64,000 nt of DNA from Oxytricha trifallax. Lineage: Eukaryota > Ciliophora > Spirotrichea > Sporadotrichida > Oxytrichidae. Both the position numbers and the translations under genes were made by a program. The DNA lies in NCBI GenBank assembly GCA_000711775.1, contig ARYC01001168.1, positions 1 to 64,000 on the forward strand, in the 5' to 3' direction. The notes beneath the pieces are model-generated. The model was given only the letters and a program-made list of their open reading frames with translations. It made no database searches and was not told the origin of the DNA. Below are positions 50,390-63,142 of this stretch, in pieces (position 1 is the first letter of the stretch; each line of letters starts with the position of its first letter).

Positions 50390-53300
50390 CAACTAAAACA
50401 ACACAACCTAGCAACTAATAAATTATTCTCTAGATAATTATTAAAATATAGAATAAATAGAGCAAGGAGCAGGCCACTGAATTGGCATCGTTGAATGCTA
50501 TCTGCACAGTTATTTAGATTATTATATTATGAGGGAAAAGTTTAGGATTGACAGGGAATTCAGAATGCTAAGACAGAAATATTAAGTCAAGAGTCATCAC
50601 ACTTTATATTTAAGCAAGCCATTTGTAATGCAGTTCAAATAAAGCGCAAAAATTAAACATACTGAAAACATGATAAGTAACTATGAATATGAAGAACTTC
50701 TTGCAACTTTAATAGGTTTTATGTATAAATCACGTATTTTATATTACAAGATATTGGCAACAGAGAGATTGCTACTGTTTTTAAGAGTCCTTCCATTGAA
50801 GATTCAGCAAACTAATATACAAATTATAGATAAAATCTGATGATTCGAGCAACATGTTTGGCTACCAACCTGTAAAATTGTTATTATAAGAGAGTGAGTT
50901 ATAATTAAATTTAACTAAATTATATTTATAATTTTAATTTTAACAGCAGCCCCAGTAGTATTTAGTCCAATTATTGAAGAGGAGGACATAATATTATGTG
51001 ACTCCATCGAAGAGGATTCTTTAAAAAAAAATAAGAACAGATTTTAGATTCAAGAAGCCATCCGCAGATTCAATTGTAAAATTAGCAGAGCATCTAATAA
51101 TTTATAAAGAATAATAACATTGCAGATATATTTATAAAACAAACAATTCAACCTTGTAAATAATGATTTGGCTTCTAATAATCTTGGATATTTTCAAAAG
51201 CTCTAAAGCATTCCTGTAAGCTCTCAGACTCAAAAGAAAATTATAAATGCTTTTAAAATACTTCTATTACTAACTATAAATAAATGTAAATTTCTTACAT
51301 GTTTTATTTAATTAGCTATTGTAAATCATCATAAAGGTTTAATTAATTTATTAATATTAGTAAGGTATTTTAAATTTTATTGTAAGACCTAATAATTATT
51401 ATATTTTATAATGGACTTAACTTTCTATTAATAAAAAAGGACTTTAATGCTTGGATAAATATGATTGTTAAATTAATTGTTTGCAAAAGTTAAGTAAAAG
51501 TCTTTGTAAATTGAAAAGTTTAATTTTACAACTGATAAATTAATAAAAATACTAAAAATAAATTAATTTTGAAAAACAAAAATATTTTTTGCAATATTAC
51601 TTGAGAATTAGTGCATTTTTATTAAAATAGGTCAATCATGATTATTTGCTTTAAGTTTAAGATGCAAGCTCATTCATATTTAAATAAAATTAAAAATATA
51701 TAATAAAAAAAATAATTTTATCAATTTTTGTATTGATAAACTATGGTGAAGAATATAACATTTTAAAAAGCAAAGCGGTAGTGACAAGAAACAATCTTCA
51801 ATTAAAGTGAAGAAGAATCTACTAAAATATAAATTACATAATAGTTAATTAAAAGATGAGCGAAGTTATTTGAGTTTAGATTAAGTTGAGTAGATGGATT
51901 CTGCAAGAAGCCAGAACTACTTTACTATGGAGGGCAGGTCACCAGCCTAGCAGCATATCACCCAACTAAACATTATTTCATTATAAGTTAATGAATTCTA
52001 ATTAAACTGTATAAGTTTATCTAATTACAACAGGACGAAGAAGGATTAATCAGTCAGCATTATAATTAATATAAATTAACATAGCTTCAATTTAAATTTA
52101 CTATAACGCCTCCATATTTGAGAAGAAATCTTTCCAGACCTTCACTAGAGAAATTATACAGTCACTTGTTATATAAATATAAAAAAGTTAAAGCAAATGA
52201 TGAATGTTATAATAATTTAAATATATAAGTTAGGTAAAGGAATCAAGAGCTCCAAGACGGAGAACATTCAGTGAGAACCTACAGTTGAAAGAAATTGTAT
52301 TTTTTCTAATATAATTTTTGATAATCAAAAGCGAGAGATGAGTATGACCAAGAAGCACTTCATGCAGGGCTACCTGAGGCTGTCCAGTCTGCTTGATAAT
52401 TTCGTGAAAGAGCAAGATAGGATGAAGGATGCTATGAGTTTAATATTTAGGGAAAAATAATCAGCACAATTAGTCCCTCAACGGTCCATCATATAATGCT
52501 CACATTCTTTCGATGTTGAGATTAACAAACAGTACGAAGACCTATAGTAGAACTTATTTGGAGGAACTAACGATAATTGTGACTAAAGTCTGGGTTACAA
52601 TTTAAACTCTAAAACTCAAAAAATTGTTATTAATATTTATATTAAATAAGCTTTTAGTAAATTTGCATTTATTCATTAATAATTAATTTTATTATATTTT
52701 CTCATTAATCTAAGAAATTATATATAAAATTATTTATCAACAATTGCTTTACTAAAGTCCTATAATTTTATTATAATTATGAAATTAATTAATGGATTTG
52801 ACGTTTCTAAATTTAGAATAATTGAAGACATTCAAGTGGTTAAGGTTCAAATTTTAGAACAGTTCTCTAGAATACTATAATTTAAAACAAATTAAACTTC
52901 ACATAGATGCCGGATTTTTTATATACAACCTCTCTATTCATAAGAATAGGAAAGCAATCTCTTTAAACTATAGTAAAAGCCATTCGAGTATTAAATTATT
53001 ATGAAAATTTAAGTAAAACATTGAGTTGTTTCTTACTATGAGATTAAATGATACTCATTTTCATAATTCCTTTAAAATTAAGAAATAAACACTATTTAAT
53101 ATAATAAGAAACCAATAAAATCCTTATCGAGCAAGAAACTTTAACAATAAGATTATAAAAAGCAAAATATCACTATCGATACTTTTGATATTTCATTATG
53201 TAATTAGTTGGTATTATTTAATTGCATTCACTCTTCTGAATAATAAATTAAAAAATAATAAAATGTTTTATGTAATTATTGATTATAAATATAAAAATTT

Positions 53301-56300
53301 AATTATTTAGTATTTTATATTAAGGGATAACTAATATACACTTATATGATACTTATTTAAATTATATTAACAGCTAAAAGATGTAAAAGTTTAATGAAAT
53401 TTAAACATGACTAGTTTTACTTAGTAAAATATCATTATCAGCAACTACTATATAAATGTCAAAATTTAAAATATATATAATTTAAAGTCAATGAAATCTT
53501 ATTATAATTATTATAATAAAATTCAATTTTTTTCTAAAAAAATGAAATATCAAATCTAAGTTCTAATACAATTTCTTTGGGAGCTTGCTCCAATATAATA
53601 CTAAAGTATTATAATATATTAATAAATCAATCACTCCAAGATATTCTCTTCCTTCAATACATAAGCCATATATTCAATGAATTTCTATTAACAATTTAGA
53701 AATACTTAAAAAAATCTATCTGTATATGAATATAGAGGAGTAGGAATTTAAATTAGCGAATTCGAAGAAAGGGATTGCAACCAGTTTTAGAATTTGTAAA
53801 TGAAAAAGATATTTTTAGACATTTTTTAGAATATTTAGGGCTTAGAATTTTCCTGGTTAGTAAATCTGTATTAACTTAATTTATCAAAAGTTTTAGATAG
53901 ATTTTAATTAGAATTACTGATTCTTTAATTATTTACGGAACATTTAAAACTTCTTTTAAAAGCAATCATTTTAATACCTATTTATTGATGGTTATCGTTA
54001 TAAAAGGATGGATTGATTAGTATTACTTTGATTAATGTAATTATTGGATATTTTTAAATGAAATATGTAAATTATAGATAGATAAATTTATTGATTAACT
54101 TTTAAATTAAAAAGTTAATAAATAGGTCGCACCTCTCCGAATGTGGAACTCTAAGCCAGGTAACAGGATCACCCATGATCCACTTAGACCACACAAGTAG
54201 GAAGTTTAATAAGTCGACCAAAATGCCTGTTCTCCTCCGTTCATTGAAGAAGATGACGGAGAGGATCTTATTGCATATTTCAACTAAAAGCAATAAGAAA
54301 GATTAGCAAACTTTGCTATTCAGGGACTTCTGAGTATAGACCTCAATAACCACTAAGCCAATCTCCTAGCGCTAGCAATAGATGAGCCAAGTATAACAGA
54401 CTATTTTTCAACGAGATTCAAAGAAGAGGTAGAGGCAAAAATCAGAAAAAAGAAAAAGATAGCTCAAAGAACAAGGAGCAAATAGTCCCAAAACTTCATA
54501 AAGTAATCTGCACCACATCCAAACGCCGGAGCTAGCAAGCACAGAGAAGAGTCAGACAGTGATCCACCAACCCCAACCCCTCAGTCAGCCATCACTATTT
54601 AATAGTGATTGTAATAGAATACTATTTAACTAAGACTCTCAATCAGGATCCCAAAGTAGTAGCTTATTCAATAGACTACCTAGCTCACAGAACTAAGTGA
54701 ATATATTCAATAGCTCTAACACAAAGCTACCAACCTTGGATATATGGGGTAAACCGACCACTTAACCAAGCTAAACGTCACCCACCTGGATAGACCTTTT
54801 TAAACCCAATTGTTCTTTAACCCAACAAATTAATATCCACAAAACCCAGAGACCACCCCAACAAAATTCCATTTTCTAAAACAACCTATTCAATTAAGGT
54901 TTTAGTACTAAATAGGAATAAATTAGAATTTAAGGCCATGACGCACTTAAGGTACTAAATAAGGAAACCCAAGAGACCTAATTCAAATAAGAAAAACTTT
55001 TTGACAAAATCCAAAATACAACATAGGAACCTCAAACAGTACAAGAAGCTCCTAGATAGTAATGCTCTAAACTCCAGTCACAGAATGAACTCACTAACGA
55101 CTAACCAGGAGTATTACCCAAAGCGTCACCATACTTGCTAAAAATGTCAGAAAACTATTCTGTTGACATCAGAAATTAAGGAAGGACTCCAAACCTGATC
55201 AGAACCAAGGATATAAATATTAATAAGGAAATTTTCCTAATAGACTTAATGATTGAATTACAATCTCAAAATTAATATTAAAATAGAATTGGAAAAACCG
55301 GAAATATAATAGAGTACAAAATGAGAGAATAGAAAATTAGTTGTACCCTAAGAAATGTGCAGAGACTCAGAAACTTCTAGAAATTGAGCAAAGATTTGGA
55401 AGATCTCAAGATTCATAATCCGCTAATAGAAATAGCTCCAAAAGATGAACAGACCAAGAAATACACTAAAACAAAATTCATCAAGAAGAAGAAAAGAAAG
55501 TGAAGTACAGAGAACAGGCACAGTTGGAAAGACACCTACTGTCTAAAGAAGGAAGAATTTTCTTGTTTCAAACAAGACTCCTAACCATTGAAAGGGCTTG
55601 TCCCTTATATATATTAAAACATATACCAGATCGGGGGTCCCCAGAGACCACAATGTGATCTAATTATTATTATTATTATTGATTAAGCAAAAATAAATTT
55701 AATTTATATTAGTAAATTTAAGTTAAGTTTGTTGGAGATGTTTAAAAATTTAATCATCAACAGTAGTTTTGAACTTTTGAAAAATTCAAAAATTAAGTAT
55801 AATTCAAACATTTTTTAATTTTATTTTAATAGGATAGGCCTGGAAACTACACTCCAATCATTTGATCATTATTATGAGTTATGTAGCATGAATAATGTCT
55901 TCATGAATGTCAGTCAGCCTCTTTACAAAGACCCCTTAATGATCCTTGGCCATCTTAAATTTATAATTTAAATCAAAATTGAATTTCCTTAATAAATTAG
56001 ATCTTTATAACTCAATCCCTGAACCATACCTGCCATCAAGTGAAATTAATCCAGATGAATATGATTTAACTCTAGTGGCTACTAAGGAATTTGTAGACTT
56101 TATGAATCAGCTATACCGTTCCAATAGTCAGTGTTGTCGGTTGATCTCTATGTATGGAGCAAGAACCCCAAGACTTTGACATTTAAGTTTGGCAAAGAAG
56201 AGACCTTTGACTACTTGCTAACCAAGGTGAAGTATCGAGTGATGGACTGGGCTCAAATTTATGCTGGCACACTCCCCAAATAGCAGTTGAAGCCAATGTC

Positions 56301-56613
56301 ACAGAGGGAGAAGGACATTTTGGAGATGAGGCGAGAAGAGAGACTCGCCAGGATCCTTATTTAGGAGGCAAAGGAAAATGAGCCACTCTGGACTGACTAT
56401 GAATACGAATAGACCCAAACTAAGATTGATGTAGCGGACATTATCCTAGAGAAACTCTGTGGCGAGATAGTCGACATCCTCAGTGAAATAAAGAATAAGA
56501 GGAAATTAGAAATGGAATAAGAAAGTAGTAAACTCTAAACTAATAATACAAACATTTTAAGTGATGTTAATGAAGGTGTAATTAATATTGACTTTAAAGT
56601 CAATGAAATTTGA
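50390..56613 (+). CDS. DUF4378-like protein, copy 2 (complementary set of MDSs)
   Basis: Repeats the copy 1 islands from about 50390 to 51080 (including KEQATELASLNAICTV, REKLRIDREFRILRQK, NYEYEELLATLIG and GNREIATVFKSP) and from 52250 to 52600 (KKHFMQGYLRLSSLLDNF). It adds islands that copy 1 lacks: MDSARSQNYFTMEGRSP (about 51895-51990), SIFEKKSFQTFTREIIQ (52110-52165), LETTLQSFDHYYELC (55840-55960), LDLYNSIPEPYLPSSE … NSQCCRLI (55990-56140), and NPKTLTFKFGKEETFDYLL running directly into VKYRVMDW and the stop at 56611-56613. It lacks the NLEDLS, IENLGSQ and IFDAVNEAL segments, so it is not complete alone. A retroelement is inserted at 54.1-55.7 kb. Confidence 0.68.
52620..54087. other. AT-rich stretch with traces of lost MDSs
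   Basis: Mostly featureless, but at about 53578 the string GGAGCTTGCTCC matches the end of the copy 1 segment at 47511, the likely remnant of a segment decayed in copy 2. No open frame survives. Confidence 0.45.
54099..55675 (+). mobile_element. retroposon, probably a LINE (non-LTR) fragment, with 11-bp target duplication
   Basis: Flanked by TTATTGATTAA at 54088-54098 and 55676-55686. The 3' end is a run of ATT trinucleotides preceded by a small GC-rich hairpin (GGGGGTCCCC region), as in LINE families with simple-repeat tails. In the ciliate code it contains open blocks in more than one frame: an acidic-to-basic block beginning MWNSKPGNRITHDPLRPH (54139 on), a Pro/Thr-rich block, and a basic block ending KKKKRK at about 55503. 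No reverse transcriptase motif was recognised in the 1.58 kb, so it is either 5'-truncated or non-autonomous. Its GC content is visibly higher than the flanks. Confidence 0.65.
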
Positions 56614-56715
56614 TAAATTCTGCTCTTATTAATTTTTGACATAGAGATTAGCTCTTTTGTCAAATAATAATGAATTTAAAATTGGAAAAATTAAATTTTA
56701 GTTTTTATTTATATT

Positions 56716-59705
56716 TCATGAGTTGTATTGATTTGTGGAAAAACTATCACTTCCCTTGAAGTTATTTCTTAGGTGTTTGCTGTGATTATTATTCTATTCA
56801 TTTGATCTATAAATTTGCTCTTAATTTTAATTGACCATCTTCGATTGTCTCATGCTTTGAACCGATTAAATTTGCTGCATCAACCTCTATTATTATCCTT
56901 GAATAGATTAGGGATTAATGACTTAATGAGATTAGTTTGAATTTATGCCCAATGATTAATAGTTAGCATTCTAAGGCCACAAATTGCTTACATTCTTTTG
57001 ATTGAAATCTTGACTTAATCTCATTTGCTGCCTAACTTATTACTTCAAAGCATTTTGGTGGTGATTAATGGTACATGCTAGAGGCTTATACACTTGCTGG
57101 CTTTTCTTGTAAATCATCTATTGTAGCAAAGTGTGGTTAGGAATTGCTAAAGCTTAGTTTACATTATTTTTTGGCTGTCCTCCTTGACTAAATCCATTGA
57201 AGGATTTACGATTTAAGCTCGAATAAACAGCAATATTTCCTCCACCTGCTTTAGATCTATAATTAACACTCGAATTATCATCCACTACTATAGTTGGGCT
57301 TTTTAGTTAATTTTAATAAGGAGAAGCAGGATTGAATATTCCATAACTTTAAGATTAGATTTGTTGCTAAGAATTGAGTAAACCGATACTCTAATTAACT
57401 CCTACGGGCTATTTGTCATTGTAAATACTTCCCCTTATTGATGCCTTTTAATTTATATTTGCTGTCATTGGTCTTCGAGTATTGTGATGTGCTGTCTAAA
57501 TCCTTCTATGTTAAGGATGATATCCAATGTCTCTCATTTATTCGTCAACTTCAATTGAATTGCTGGCATACGATTAATGAGCTTGCTAATTAGTTTGAAA
57601 TTAATAACCTTAACTTTAAGGACTTTTAAATATTTTTGGTGAAGACTGCGAAAATACCTCTGATGTATGTTTTTAGTGAATAGGAACTATATTTACTTAA
57701 TTATTTGTGATTGCAAAACTTTGGCTAAGAATTTTCTAAGCTGATTAATGTCTTATTTACGGATCCACTATTTGACCAAGAGATGAATTTTGCAATAAAA
57801 GTTTTTATAAAATGCTCAAATCTCCACCTTAATTTTCGACCTTAGGATATTACTCTTAGGTTTCACGATTAATATATTATGATTATTGTATCTATGAATT
57901 GTACTTTTAGCTTGAATTCAAGTCCATCAATTAATCGATTAATATAAGTTACTGATTGCTCTATCTGAACTTTTTAGTTTCTTCATTTAAGTTTTAAAGC
58001 TTTTTCTCTTAATTTTTCATATGTATAATTTAAGAATCTTTATCCGTTATAGTCAATAGTGATATTTCAACATCATTTTTAATAGTGATTCTCCTAGCTA
58101 TAGCAATTTACTTTAATTTTGCATTCTTTAACAGTTAAGTCCAAGCGTATGCTTGATTTTCAAGTCTCAAGAAATCTTCTTTCTTCATTTGTCCCACTAA
58201 TCCTTATAGTGAACTGCAGTAAACTGTTGTAGTATATAAAGGATTATGATCAATTAAATCTTCATCACCAATGATATTCCCTTTTTCTAATTTTAAGAGC
58301 TATAAATAAAGAATTAATATTCAATGAACTTACATGAATTTATGATTTTTGAACTCTGCGAGTATGATTTAGACTTTAGCTTTGTCCAACTTTATTAGCT
58401 CTCATTGGATTTGCAAATATTTGTTTGGTTTACTAGCTTTTATCCTCAGCTAAATGTAAGGTTTTTATAACTTCAAATTGGCCACCTTTTACAATATATA
58501 CATAATCAGCTGAGTCTCCTTCTTTGTAGAGTACTTGATTTCTAATGGTAGATATATCAGTAAATTGATAAGTTAATTTTCCTAGGGATGTTTTTGTGAG
58601 CTAACTAAAGAAAGGAAGAGATCTTAAAAATTGAACTTTTTCGTTGTATTTTTTCTTCTCTATAACTCCTAGTACTTTATTAAAGTCCTTTTTAGATAAA
58701 ACAGCGAAATGAGTTTCAGTTAGGCATCTAATTGAAGCCATTCTAGGTTTTTGTTCAATTAAAGCTAAATCACCAAATGACTAGCCAGTTTGAAGTTGAG
58801 ATATTTCTATATACCTCAGCCAAAACTCATCCATGTCCTCTTCAGATTACTCATTCTCAATCTCATCGTTAACTTCATTTAAGTGGTCAACTTCTTCTTA
58901 TTTTGGAGCATTTGTTGATTCATCGTCTAATGAATTCTTAGTAAATGAGTCTTCTGCTTCCATAATCGTGTCATTTTCTTCGTTACTTATTACACTTTTA
59001 TTATTATTTGTGTCTCTTTAACTTGGAAGAGCACTTTGATTTGACATTGCACTCTTAACTCTGTTCCCTTCAAATAAAATAAAAATTCAACGTTTGATGT
59101 ATTGTTCAAATTTTTAGGAGTTGGTGCAGTCAATATTGAGTCCCTTTGCTTATTTGCTAAAGTGTTATAATAAAAATACAATAGACTTTGTTCTACTAAG
59201 CAGAATCATTAAAAGATTGTTGCCTTTCTTTCTCTTTTGGAGAAAACAATGAACTTTTAGGGTTTGAAACAAATAGGTCTTTGGAATTCAACCTAGATTA
59301 TCTCCTCTCTTTATTAATTTCCACATCTTCTGAAACTTATAGTAACGAAGGTCTATGATTAGACATTGAACTATCCTTCTATAAAACCTTCTTTTAATGT
59401 TTATAGACTGGGTTCATTTTCTTTTTTACAACCTTTTTCTTTTTCTTATCATTAGGGTTATTTATAAGTACTTAAACTTTACCCCTGAGTATCACATAAA
59501 ACCTATCGCCATAATCTCCCTGTCTAAAAACAAACTCCCCAGGTTAGTAATACTCATATCTAAGCTCATTGCAGATATCATTTAAGTGAGATCCCTCTAT
59601 ATTTCGAGTCTTGAAAAACTGAATTTCTTTTATGACTGGAGCGAGATTGTTTAGATCTTTTTCATTTCTGAATTCTGGAGGCTTTTTTAAGATGCTGATA
59701 ATCAT
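56716..59705 (-). CDS. cyclic-nucleotide-binding domain protein with long Q/N-rich tail
   Basis: Start MIISILKKPPEFRNEKD at 59705; stop at 56716. A first cNMP-binding beta-roll appears near residues 50-90 (QPGEFVFRQGDYGDRFYVI … GKVQVL). Its second half, after a polar insertion, has GQSFGDLALIEQKPRMASI, the phosphate-binding cassette with the Arg. A second domain follows (YKEGDSADYVYIVKGGQFEV). The last 500 or so residues are Gln/Asn-rich with no fold apparent. An IES at 59045-59092 (TCAAA pointers) joins NNTSN to QSALPS; further small inserts lie near 59170-59205 and 58280-58330. Related to PKA regulatory subunits, but no inhibitor sequence or kinase domain is visible. Confidence 0.82.
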
Positions 59706-59941
59706 CTATAAATAAAATTAGAGATTAATGATTTGATTTGTGGGGAGTGAGAATATAGGAATAAATGTTGTAAATATGGAATTTAAAATTTTATTATAAA
59801 ATTATTTTTTATTTTCTTTTTATATCAAGTAATGATTCTTATCAATAACTTCAATTAATCAATTGATATAATAATAGCTCATACATTGATTTGTATCTAG
59901 TAAAATTCAAATTAATTTTTCAAAATCACTGTAAATTAAAG

Positions 59942-61130
59942 GGGTATTGGTGTCACCAAGTCACAGATTATGTCCGGAGGTCACAGGTGACGTCAGGATG
60001 TCACAGATGACGTCTGGAGGTCACAGGTGACGTCAGGAGGTCACATTATAATAAATATGAAATTTTTTTGTTATAACTGTGTGAATCACTATATAAAAAT
60101 TCTTCTAGTATCTTTACTAGGAAATCACTATGGGTGCAACCCCTAGTGAACCAGGTCATAAAGGGTAGAACCTCTTGTTCAGAACCAAAGCGAAATAAAT
60201 AATAGAAGGATTTAAGGGGTGGCAGCCCCTTGTAAAGGTTCGGTGGCATAGTCCATTAAGAAATTTATAAAATTGAATATTAAATAAAAGGTAATCGTTT
60301 ATATTTGATCGTAAATAAATAAATATTAGTAATTATTATTTCGCAAATATGAATATAGATAGGTTATGTAGTCATAAACTTGAATTTTTTTACATTTTTT
60401 TAAGATTTCTTCGCTAAAATGCTTTGTATTAAAAATCTTTTATTATGTCTGGTAAGCCGATCATCATGTTATTTACATGAGTGACTCAAAAATTAAGTAC
60501 TTCTTAAACTTCTTCTATTATAATTGAGTGTATCATATCTCGTACAATGTTTCCATTAAAATTGTGAAAATGTCTTTCATTATTCATGTCTAATTCTTCC
60601 CAATTTATCCCAACATACGATAGCAAGTCGTTAGTATCCTTTGCTGTTTTATGCTATATCTTAAATATCTAATTTTTCTAGAGTTATCTTATTCTGATTT
60701 CTACTGTAAAATCTTCAATCTTTATGTCAATTATTCGATTAACCTTACTATCCATAATTATTCATCAAATTTTTTTCAGGATGGGTAAGATAAATTCGAA
60801 GTAGAGTGGGTCCATGAGGTTTCATAAATCAAATAAAAATATTAATTATCATAAATTTTTTTTTAGAAACATTGCCTCAGAATCTCTAGAGGTGCTACTC
60901 ATCCCTGTTTTTATATTTTTGTTTATTTTTGCGAATAAGGGGTTTTACTCCTTGTGACCCCTGATAACCAGGGGTGCACCCCTAGGATCATAATGGAAAA
61001 GTAACAACGGAATCTTTTATAGTGCTTTGCACATCTATTACATATAAATCTCCATATTTATCATAATGTGACCTCCTGACGTTATCAGTGACCTCCTGAC
61101 GACACCTGTGACCTCCTGACGTCAATACCC
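59942..61130. mobile_element. 1.19-kb inverted-repeat element with subterminal iterated repeats
   Basis: Termini GGGTATTG at 59942-59949 and CAATACCC at 61123-61130 are flanked by AATTAAAG and AATTAAAT, an 8-bp target duplication with one mismatch. Inside each end lie tandem copies of a roughly 20-bp unit (core GGTCACAGGTGACGTCAGGA): about five on the left and three on the right, in inverted orientation. These look like transposase-binding iterons. A small open frame lies inside. No DDE transposase is recognised, so the element is probably non-autonomous or of an undescribed kind. Confidence 0.82.
60486..60755 (-). CDS. 89-residue ORF inside the inverted-repeat element (unknown)
   Basis: MDSKVNRIIDIKIEDFTVEI at the start, then a polar Gln-containing stretch with four TAA/TAG codons, a central LLSYVGINWEELDMNNERHF segment and a helical end (MIHSIIIEEVQEVLNF) closed by TGA. 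The amino-acid pattern is protein-like rather than AT-noise (WEEL, balanced charge). It is the best coding candidate within the element but matches nothing I recognise. It might be a small DNA-binding protein or the remnant of a larger gene. Confidence 0.5.
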
Positions 61131-61289
61131 AATTAAATTTATCTAATCATATTTATCTAAATGTTGAGTTGAGTTTAATTTATGATAAAAGATATGATTT
61201 ATTTAATAACTGTTTGAAGATTTATTATGATTTAAACATGCATTTAAAACAATAATTTTATTAAAAAATTCAATATAAAATATTTCCCG

Positions 61290-61676
61290 GTAATATTCTT
61301 TTATTTGATTACTAATCCTTACATTTAAGTTTTGATTTGCTGCGATTTACTATTGGCTCATATTAATAGTGGCAGATTTTTTAAAAGCAGACTCATTAGT
61401 CGCTGATCTTTTCCTTGAATTTTACTCCTATCTCAAAGTCCCCTACTTCTCAAATAACGCTTAGGCTGTTCCACCACCACTATTTCCATAATTTTCTTTC
61501 TCTTAATTATTAGGAGTTTGCTATTTCTGATATGCTCCCTCACTGGAATTTCTGTTGTGATTTTTAGAATCTGCATTTTAAAATGTGCTCTTTTTATATA
61601 AAGATTCTGAATCATTAGACTAAGCCTAACTGTTATTCTCGTTTGTTTGAGAATTTGGTTGGAACTTACTGGACAT
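61290..61676 (-). CDS. Q/N/S-rich protein, N-terminal segment only (unknown)
   Basis: Start MSSKFQPNSQTNENNSQAQ at 61676, polar throughout (KQGTLRQEQNSRKRSATNES). Coding character fades after about 61290. The frame stays open until the terminal GGGTATTGA of the neighbouring inverted-repeat element, which happens to provide a TGA at 61122-61124. The true next segment is probably elsewhere. Divergent from the gene at 61776, about 100 bases away. Confidence 0.5.
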
Positions 61677-61775
61677 TTTAATTGTAAAAAAAATGATTTT
61701 ATATTTATTCTAAATTACAAATTCACTATGAAAGTATTGGTGTGTATATTTAAGATCCCAGAAATCATTTAATTA

Positions 61776-62889
61776 ATGATAAGCAATTCAAATTCATTTG
61801 CAGATTCTAATTAACTTACTAGAACCCCAAAAACCTTTCAATTTTCTCCAAGAAGTACAGCTTTCAGTCCTGATATGGTTCTTAGAGGAGATCTTGATAA
61901 TTTAGATTAGGAAGGTTTTGAAAAATCTGAATCATATTACAAATAAAATAAGGGTTTGTCATAATAGTATAATGAATAATTTAGTGATGAGTCGAATCAA
62001 GGTTTTGATAGTTTTTCAACAGTTCCAAATGAAATTTCTCAGTCGTTTGCAAAATTAAGTATAAAATAAAGTGATTTCAGATTATCACATAATCACTCAC
62101 GCAATAGTCTGGCTATGAAGAAGTCTAACATTGATGTTTATGCAAGTCTAAATGGAAACATGAGAATGATTAATTATTTTTGTTATTTTTATGTAACCCT
62201 CTTCTTCAAAGAAAATGAAAACTATAAATCGACCTCCCTCTAACATGTTATAAAGCTTTCCAAAAACCGCAAGAGCCTCTCATAACAAAGACTTAATATC
62301 ATTCAAAGACATTGGCATAAGAGATAAAATTATTAGCAAATTTGGGGATATAATGAATTCGAACTAAAAGGGTATTTAAAAGGTAGAGAAACATATAAAT
62401 TTACTCTAATTTGAAGTTGAAAGATAGAAGGTTAAACTTTCAGAGCATAACGATATAATTGCTTTGAAAAATATTCACAATTAATAATTAGAAAGTGATA
62501 TAAACTAAGCTTTACTTAAATAGTAGCTATTAAAGAGCTAAGTTGATAAATTTATGAATGAACTAAAAGTTATAAACGCCAAAATACTTGAAACTGATTT
62601 AAATTAACAAAAAGACTTTTAAGCCTTGACTACTGAAATCAAAACGGTATATCTTTAAAATAATGAAGAAAAATAACAGACTCTATAAACAGACAGAGAA
62701 ACGTGGAAAACTAGATTAAATGAGCTTTGCAAAGAGGAAAATTAAGTAAAGGCAAAGGCAGTTAATGCAGAAAGAGAGAAGGCACAAATTCAGTTAAAAA
62801 TTGAATAGTAAGAGATTATATAATTCAAGAGATTGGGAGTTGTTAAAGACAAAGAAAGACAATTTAAGTCGTTTTCTACAAATAAATGA
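61776..62889 (+). CDS. coiled-coil protein (unknown)
   Basis: Start MISNSNSFADSNQLTRTPK at 61776. A Ser/Asn-rich N-terminal third contains phosphorylation-like TPK and SPR motifs. After an IES at 62169-62213 (AATG pointers; joins NMRM to KTINRPP), a continuous coiled coil follows (IINSK-like start, then QKVEKHINLLQFEVERQKVKL, heptads to about 62840). The end is basic (DKERQFKSFSTNK), with TGA at 62887-62889. The general appearance is of a ciliary or basal-body filament protein (tektin/SF-assemblin-like heptads), but family membership is not established. Confidence 0.72.
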
Positions 62890-63142
62890 ATTTTAAGTTT
62901 ATTAATTTTATGACTTAACAAAAATTATAGTAAAAAGCAACGAAAGTATTGTCTAAATTTTAATGTAAATAAAGTTTTTAATATAGCGATTAGGACCAGT
63001 TATATTTATAATTTTAATATCTTTGATAAATAAAAATGTAGAGAAAATAAGTTAATCTTAGCAACTCTGAGTATATCTTCGTTGTTGAAACATGCTAAAA
63101 CTGCAAGGACCATCATTAAACCTATAATAATATGATAAATTT

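Noticed and set aside
60046-60249. Minus-strand frame in the inverted-repeat element near its left end
   Set aside because: The 67-codon frame overlaps the repeated end region, has odd composition and is less protein-like than the 89-codon frame at 60486-60755; not supported as a gene.
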